Assembly (NCBI GenBank): GCA_949358305.1
Contig: OX442314.1
Location: 23,057,060-23,121,059, forward strand
Reading direction: 5' to 3'
Length of the DNA: 64,000 bases
Origin: Strigamia acuminata
Lineage: Eukaryota; Arthropoda; Chilopoda; Geophilomorpha; Linotaeniidae
The notes below the pieces were generated by a model. That model ran no database searches. It was not told the DNA's origin and was given only the letters and a program-made list of their open reading frames with translations. Within the stretch, counting starts at the first letter, position 1. Every line of letters starts with the position of its first letter. Below are positions 60,201-64,000 of this stretch, one piece after another. A program made the translations under genes and the position numbers.

Positions 60201-61350
60201 CGAGCTCCCGTAGAATCGCTTCTATTGACGGCATTTGGATGGGGTCGATGACGGTTATGGCGTTTAAAGGTCTATAATCGATGCAGAGGCGCGGTTCGGA
60301 GCCTGGTCGCATGACGAGGACAATCCTCATTCCATATTCTCCGATGGCGTGCGACACGATCCCTTTTTCGAGTAACTCGTTGCACATCGTTCTTACGATA
60401 TGTCTCTTTTGGGGATTCATAGTTTTAAAAGGTACTCGCACCGGTTTTCCCGTAACCAATTCGATCTCGTGCATTACGTAACTAGTCTTTCCTGGATCTT
60501 TATTTAAGTTCTTCGAGTGCTTCTTGAGCATTTCCTCGAGGAGTTTCGTTTGTTCTTCTCCAAGATTGGCGTCCATGGCCAGATTATGTATTAAATTCTC
60601 CTCTTGGAGGATAGTATTAAACGACTTAAAATTATAGTCTTGGATGAACTTCTTAATTTCGCCTCCTCCCCATTCCTCGTCGTCCTTAGCTTTGTCTAGG
60701 AGTTCCGGAGGTATTATGGGTAGTCGTGGGTCCTCGTGGTTGTCGATGTAATTCCACGAACGTGTGACTGGGTTGGGCTGGATGTTCATCCGTTCCATCA
60801 AATCCATTCCTATCAGCAGGATTGTGTCTCGGGTTGGTAACACGATGAAGAAATGCTTAATCGTGCCTCCTTCCCATACAAAATCGGTTGATAACGTCCC
60901 CACTGCTCTAACTTCTCCCGCTGCTGTAAGAACTCGAATATTCTCGTTCATTCCCCGTAATTTTTTCTGTATTTTTTCTTCGAGTGATTCGAATAAGTCG
61001 GTGGAGATAAACGACTGATCCGCTCCCGAGTCGAGTAGTCCCATTAACACCTTTTTGCCGAAAGAGACTGGTATTTTAGCCAGTACGCTCTTCGCTTCTG
61101 TTGATAGGTTGCAACGAAGTATTCGCTTTTTAAGAGGATTGGCCCCTTGGTCAAGCGGCAAAGTCATGAAAGCGTTGGCTATACCGTCTTCGTCTCTAAT
61201 TTCGAATTTCCGTTTTTTGGTTGGAGTTGTGACTTCCTCGTTGGCAGCTTCCTCGAAGAATTCCAACAATTTTTTCATTTCTTTAATTTGTTTTTCCACC
61301 AGTGTAAGGTCCATCGTTTTCGAAGTTATCGCGAGCGGATGTGGAATCAC
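57268..61350 (-). CDS. pol: Ty3/Gypsy pol polyprotein (protease, reverse transcriptase, RNase H, integrase)
   Basis: The frame is open for 1360 residues from 61350. That first codon is GTG, and the frame is open upstream past the slippery site at 61374-61380, so pol is probably made only as a gag fusion by -1 frameshifting. Residue numbers are from 61350. The aspartic protease site DSGAD starts at 107. Reverse transcriptase has CIDYRPLNA near 356 and the catalytic YLDD at 455-458. RNase H has LHTDAS near 601. The integrase zinc finger is HPLAGH...CPRC (908-946). The integrase core triad is D974, D1033 (ISDNGPQ) and E1068. The C-terminal tail is basic (KGKQSNKKK). All key residues are present with no break. 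Domain order identifies Ty3/Gypsy rather than Copia or BEL. Confidence 0.95.
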   Translation of the reverse strand: MIPHPLAITSKTMDLTLVEKQIKEMKKLLEFFEEAANEEVTTPTKKRKFEIRDEDGIANAFMTLPLDQGANPLKKRILRCNLSTEAKSVLAKIPVSFGKKVLMGLLDSGADQSFISTDLFESLEEKIQKKLRGMNENIRVLTAAGEVRAVGTLSTDFVWEGGTIKHFFIVLPTRDTILLIGMDLMERMNIQPNPVTRSWNYIDNHEDPRLPIIPPELLDKAKDDEEWGGGEIKKFIQDYNFKSFNTILQEENLIHNLAMDANLGEEQTKLLEEMLKKHSKNLNKDPGKTSYVMHEIELVTGKPVRVPFKTMNPQKRHIVRTMCNELLEKGIVSHAIGEYGMRIVLVMRPGSEPRLCIDYRPLNAITVIDPIQMPSIEAILRELAPFNWVTTMDLSKGYWQVELREEDKEKTAFWAPQGRLMFNVMPFGLVNAPATFQKLIEKVLGDALHKYAWAYLDDIVIVSQTFEDHLIHVNDVMERLTKAGLNIHPGKSKFCRKELAFLGYTVGTGGLSIDPKKTQAISQFPAPEDVKGVQRFMGMVNFFNRLLPNLADVAAPITDLLRNDEDFEWTDHCETSFNKIKQMLIDVKRIPLPDLNREFTLHTDASRIGLGAALLQKHDIDGVVLEVPTMFISRKLQAAEKNYNATELECLAVVWAIRKFRPYLEFTKFNVQTDHEALKWLMALKEPSGRMARWQLELMACDLIIEYRPGKFNVVADALSRAPASDPEDETDCGEDDSRLFYCPNPVRKWEFKKLNELPKEKLESGDQNYYSYWLRAYQSVKDAHPNYELTIEPRISDKYVRAFVAHVSKGTNSKPPTRDELIAAQMADDFCKTYRDFITDKIFPDENFDEIQREEFEREASTYLIEDGLLLKHHPNFRDDLTETGTSMKVVIPRSLLTRFLWMVHGHPLAGHSGVARTIYRANQLYFWPKMTRDIVRFIHHCPRCQACKPRTPKNYERISLGPFAPFDCWSVDLMGPKPTSSNKNKYILVIMDVATGWPELFPMERPTKQKIIRCLYEVALHFGFPRKLISDNGPQFASNLYKDFCKKFDIETSYTSTYNPRANPVERLNRDIKYALAIFTDVHSSWDEYLREIAFSIRTTISRNRKFSPAFLNFARELRVPWDPRIPEEILEIDPEKPHIYVDRLEQIISATYQHMMSHIFDMRDRISIAGKDRPFCNFKVNDLVWKDTHIQSSADKGIHAGLADKRDGPYVILEAHGGNAFKLKRLADNVNFRSIHARELTPYLPEFPQEAWTEYQTKPAKNPIIRDMFLDEQTGPTNLVQDELLEVADAPDEISGREEIVAESPKKGKQSNKKKTTGIPKPDKIYGMRRHKPNPFIKDGKLVGKQKATPAIVSNNR

Positions 61351-61380
61351 TTTTGTTCCGCCCGCGAGTTCCAGTTTTTT
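61330..61380 (-). promoter_or_regulatory. Programmed -1 ribosomal frameshift signal at the gag-pol junction
   Basis: On the minus strand the slippery heptamer A AAA AAC (61374-61380) is in the gag frame in the canonical X XXY YYZ register. After a 7-nt spacer comes a stem: CGCGGGCGGA (61357-61366) pairs with TCCGCTCGCG (61330-61339), 10 bp with one G-U pair and a 17-nt loop. The loop contains the gag stop codon (61347-61349). A -1 slip leads straight into the pol frame, which has no stop between the heptamer and the pol ORF. Confidence 0.85.
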
Positions 61381-64000
61381 GTCATACTGTCGAATTTGGC
61401 GGTGAGTTCCTTCAAGATTTTTTCTTGTTCCTTCGCGAGCAATTTCACTAGCTCCTCACGCTCTGCGGCCTTGTCGTCGGCTTTTTTCTTTGCCAGTTTT
61501 GGGCAGGCCTGACGCCAGTGGCCGTCTTCGTTACAGAAATTACAAGGGCTTTTCTTCTTTCCCTCCCGCTCAAAAGGTTTTTTGGGGTAGTCCTTCTTCT
61601 CGGAAGTCGCCTCTGTTTTCGGGTTGTGGTGTTCCGATTTTCTGGACTTCATCTGAGGTCGGTAGCTGGGCGCCAGTTCCTTCCCCATGTTTGCGTGTAC
61701 CACATCGTTGATACCTTCGTCAGCCTCATCGCTTTCCGAGAATTGCTCAGAGTCTTCGCTTACTTCGTCTTCCGACTTTTCCTCGGCGGCGTTAGTTTGC
61801 GTGCGATAGGCCTTATTCGGAGGTGGTAAAGGGTTAGAAGCTTGTTGGTTTTTCTTTGAGGGGAGTGGCTCTATACTTCCGTTTAGATAATTTCGCGATT
61901 GGAGCAGCTTAGTGGAGTCTATGCTGCGCTCCTGTATTCGTTGCTGTCGGGCCACTCCTAGAGCTCGCTCTTCTTTTGTCAGATTTTCGTTATACCGAGC
62001 ATTTACTTCGGTGTGTTTCTTCTCGACGAAAGCTAGGATGGCTTTGAAATTATCCCCTTTAGGAGCGTTCATTTCTCGTAGGACTTTGGTTGCGGTTTCG
62101 TTTAGTCCTTGTTCGAAGAGAGCTTTCTGAGCGTGTTGGTCAAATGGTTTGTCCATTTCACGGAACAGGCTGTCGGCTCGTTGTACGTATTCCCTCAGAG
62201 TTTCCCCGGGAGCTTGCTTCATAGAGCTTACTCTTTTCTGGATTTCTTGGCTCGTCTCGCCATATTGATTGTGGAACTTTATGACGAAATCTTCCCAGTT
62301 TCGGGGTTGGACATCAGCGTACCAGTTTCGGGCCCGGTTGATCAGCATTTCTGGTATTCCGCGTGCAACCATTTCGTCGGGTTCCGCTCCTAAGCGATTA
62401 ATCGTCAGGGCGACTTCGTCCAAAAACAAGTTGCCGGCGTTCCAGGATCCGTCGAACTTAATTAGTCTCAGGGTCGTCCACTTGATGTTGTTATCCTTGC
62501 GAGAATACAGCCATCGGTCTGCGGAGTAACGTTTCAACAATCCTTCGCTTCGATCGTCCTCCTCGGTCTCTTGGCCACGGCTTTGTTGAAGTTTTTGGTC
62601 CATGGCCTGAAGGAGTTCGTCTTTCATCGTCCGTAGTTGGTTGCTTAGCGAGTCAGTCTCACTAAGCAGCGGTGATGATCGTGGATTGTCGGAAGGGAGG
62701 CTTGGGTAATGCGTACCGTTGCCCGTCAGTCCGAACTGATTGTGTTGGAACGACGTTTTCCCTGATGATCCCGCGGTGTTCGGGTTATTCGTGAGGTCTT
62801 GCGCTATGGTTGAGTTATCTGGGTTCGCTTTCTCTGGAGCGGAGGTTTGGCTCAACTTTGTTCCGGGCGGTATCAGATCGTCCAGTCGGGTCCCCGTGAG
62901 GCCTTCGTTCGTTTTTTTGATAAAAACGTAGGAATCTCTCCCAGCATACGCTTCGGCGGCGTGTTTCTTTTCGAGGTGATTTTTAACTGCGTTAATCTCC
63001 TCGAGCGTCGGCATGGCCAGTTTATTTTGACCTACTTCGTTGCGTATTTGATTCTTCTGATTTATACATCTGATTAGCTCTGCGTTAGGGTCGCCTGGGT
63101 TGTTATTACTGGTTTGGCCAGTTTTCATTGCGAATGAGTTTTTTACTGCCCATGATTGTGCGCCCTGATTATTCCTCCTATCCTGTATAAACGCCTCGTA
63201 CAGTTCTCCTTTGACTTCGTCCGATTCGTTCAAGATGCTATCTAGTCCGTTGACTCGGATACTGCCGTGAGATGCTTGAGAGTCGATACTTTCGCTGTCT
63301 GACGTTGCTTCGCCGCCTGTCTCGGACTGTTGTCGATCTGCTCCGACCCGACGTCGTTTCTCTCCGCGTCTGGCCGTGTTATCTGCCGATCGTTTTTCAG
63401 TCCTCTGATTTACTAGGTCGATTACTCGGCTTAGCTCTGCGTAGGGATCCTTGTCCTGGTCGATCTCGATGCCGTGTGCGCAAGCTACCCGAGTTACTTC
63501 TATTGCTTTGGCTACCAGCTCCTTAGCTGTGTGAGACCGTTCTGGGGAGCTCTGTACGGAGTTTGGCTCCGAATGCTGGCTTAACCCGTTGCTTGGCGGC
63601 CGGATCTGGCAGTCCTTTGCCATTTCTCGTTCGATTATTTTCTGCTTCGCGAGCAATTCTCGAGCCAGCTCGCGCTCCAGTGCCATTTGTTTAGCTTGGT
63701 GTTCTTGTGCCAAGCTCTGTTCCATGGCAGCTAATTTCTCGCGATGCTCTCTGGCTAAATCTTCCATCAATTCGTTTTTCTTCTTCTCTAACGCGACTGT
63801 TCTTGCTTGGTCTGCGCGGGCAGCCTCGTTGATAATTGCGGCACTTGTGTTTGCCGCTTTATTTAGAAGAGTCATTAGATCCATTTCACTGGGATCCTTT
63901 TCGACTGGTCTTGGGCTTTTCAATCCGAATCGAGGGTTTTCGAACGATTTATTTAGTCCGTTTTCTTCGTGAGAGCTTCCTGATCCTTCGAATTCGCCTC
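61347..64000 (-). CDS. gag: Ty3/Gypsy gag, 5' partial
   Basis: The frame ends at TGA 61347-61349 and stays open to the right window edge, so the true start is outside. Codon 63921-63923 is TTG and is only an apparent start. Over the last 858 residues: an Ala/Glu/Lys-rich coiled-coil start (about 40-110), then a low-complexity linker. A retrotransposon gag capsid-like region follows at about 490-640 (INRARNWYADVQPRNWEDFV, APGETLREYVQRADSLF). A single CCHC zinc knuckle (CNFCNEDGHWRQAC) near 794-807 will bind nucleic acid. A basic tail follows. It overlaps pol in the -1 frame through the signal at 61330-61380. Confidence 0.9.
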   Translation of the reverse strand, partial: GEFEGSGSSHEENGLNKSFENPRFGLKSPRPVEKDPSEMDLMTLLNKAANTSAAIINEAARADQARTVALEKKKNELMEDLAREHREKLAAMEQSLAQEHQAKQMALERELARELLAKQKIIEREMAKDCQIRPPSNGLSQHSEPNSVQSSPERSHTAKELVAKAIEVTRVACAHGIEIDQDKDPYAELSRVIDLVNQRTEKRSADNTARRGEKRRRVGADRQQSETGGEATSDSESIDSQASHGSIRVNGLDSILNESDEVKGELYEAFIQDRRNNQGAQSWAVKNSFAMKTGQTSNNNPGDPNAELIRCINQKNQIRNEVGQNKLAMPTLEEINAVKNHLEKKHAAEAYAGRDSYVFIKKTNEGLTGTRLDDLIPPGTKLSQTSAPEKANPDNSTIAQDLTNNPNTAGSSGKTSFQHNQFGLTGNGTHYPSLPSDNPRSSPLLSETDSLSNQLRTMKDELLQAMDQKLQQSRGQETEEDDRSEGLLKRYSADRWLYSRKDNNIKWTTLRLIKFDGSWNAGNLFLDEVALTINRLGAEPDEMVARGIPEMLINRARNWYADVQPRNWEDFVIKFHNQYGETSQEIQKRVSSMKQAPGETLREYVQRADSLFREMDKPFDQHAQKALFEQGLNETATKVLREMNAPKGDNFKAILAFVEKKHTEVNARYNENLTKEERALGVARQQRIQERSIDSTKLLQSRNYLNGSIEPLPSKKNQQASNPLPPPNKAYRTQTNAAEEKSEDEVSEDSEQFSESDEADEGINDVVHANMGKELAPSYRPQMKSRKSEHHNPKTEATSEKKDYPKKPFEREGKKKSPCNFCNEDGHWRQACPKLAKKKADDKAAEREELVKLLAKEQEKILKELTAKFDSMTKNWNSRAEQK

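Larger units (their letters stand above)
53155..64000 (-). mobile_element. Ty3/Gypsy LTR retrotransposon with a third, spliced gene; 5' end beyond the window
   Basis: Minus-strand order: gag (to 61347), pol with protease, reverse transcriptase, RNase H and integrase (61350-57268), a spliced third gene (57089-53980), purine tract and 3' LTR. Integrase lies after RNase H, which is the Ty3/Gypsy order. The gag and pol frames are free of stops and the catalytic residues are intact, so the copy looks young. Its GC content is clearly above that of the surrounding host DNA. It is inserted next to, or within, a 17-bp minisatellite 3' of CABIN1. No envelope-like gene is seen. Confidence 0.92.

Noticed and set aside
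1-64000. CRISPR arrays, bacterial operons, tRNA genes
   Set aside because: None seen; the DNA is a spliced animal genome, and no cloverleaf with conserved A and B boxes was found by eye.

Overview
The window is eukaryotic nuclear DNA, visibly AT-rich outside genes, with spliced genes whose introns follow GT-AG and often run 50-90 bp. The gene set (metabotropic GABA-B receptor subunit 2, FAM151/menorin, ceramide phosphoethanolamine synthase, CABIN1) points to an invertebrate animal. An arthropod is most likely, because ceramide phosphoethanolamine synthase is best known there. I cannot name the species. All exon boundaries were read by eye from splice signals, phase and protein homology known to me; no search was run.

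Layout, left to right. 1-7417: no gene seen, probably intron or upstream DNA of the receptor gene, with a 5S-rRNA-like relic. 7418-24933 (+): 18 exons of a GABBR2-type receptor whose N-terminus is missing. 25-27.5 kb: gene-poor, with one MITE. 27541-30254 (-): a three-exon FAM151/menorin gene with two MITEs in an intron. 31978-33531 and 40834-42589 (+): two intact five-exon ceramide phosphoethanolamine synthase genes, a tandem duplication separated by about 7 kb of repeat-rich DNA. 43142-52082 (+): a complete 38-exon CABIN1 gene, the histone H3.3 chaperone (HIRA complex) component, with a first coding exon that is only the start codon. 52207-52491 (-): a small unknown ORF, tail to tail with CABIN1. 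53155-64000 (-): a Ty3/Gypsy LTR retrotransposon cut by the right window edge, sitting directly against a 17-bp minisatellite.

The retrotransposon is the most unusual part. Its gag and pol overlap in a -1 relationship, with a canonical A AAA AAC slippery heptamer, a 7-nt spacer and a 10-bp GC-rich stem. Downstream of pol it carries a third gene that looks spliced (two exons, about 946 aa). That gene is arginine/glutamate-rich and proline-rich, lacks env features, and I do not recognise it.

The non-coding DNA is rich in short non-autonomous transposons: several with TA target duplications (Tc1/mariner, Stowaway-like and pogo-like), hAT-type elements (one with a perfect 8-bp target duplication), a four-copy dispersed family of unknown class, and two 5S-rRNA-derived copies.
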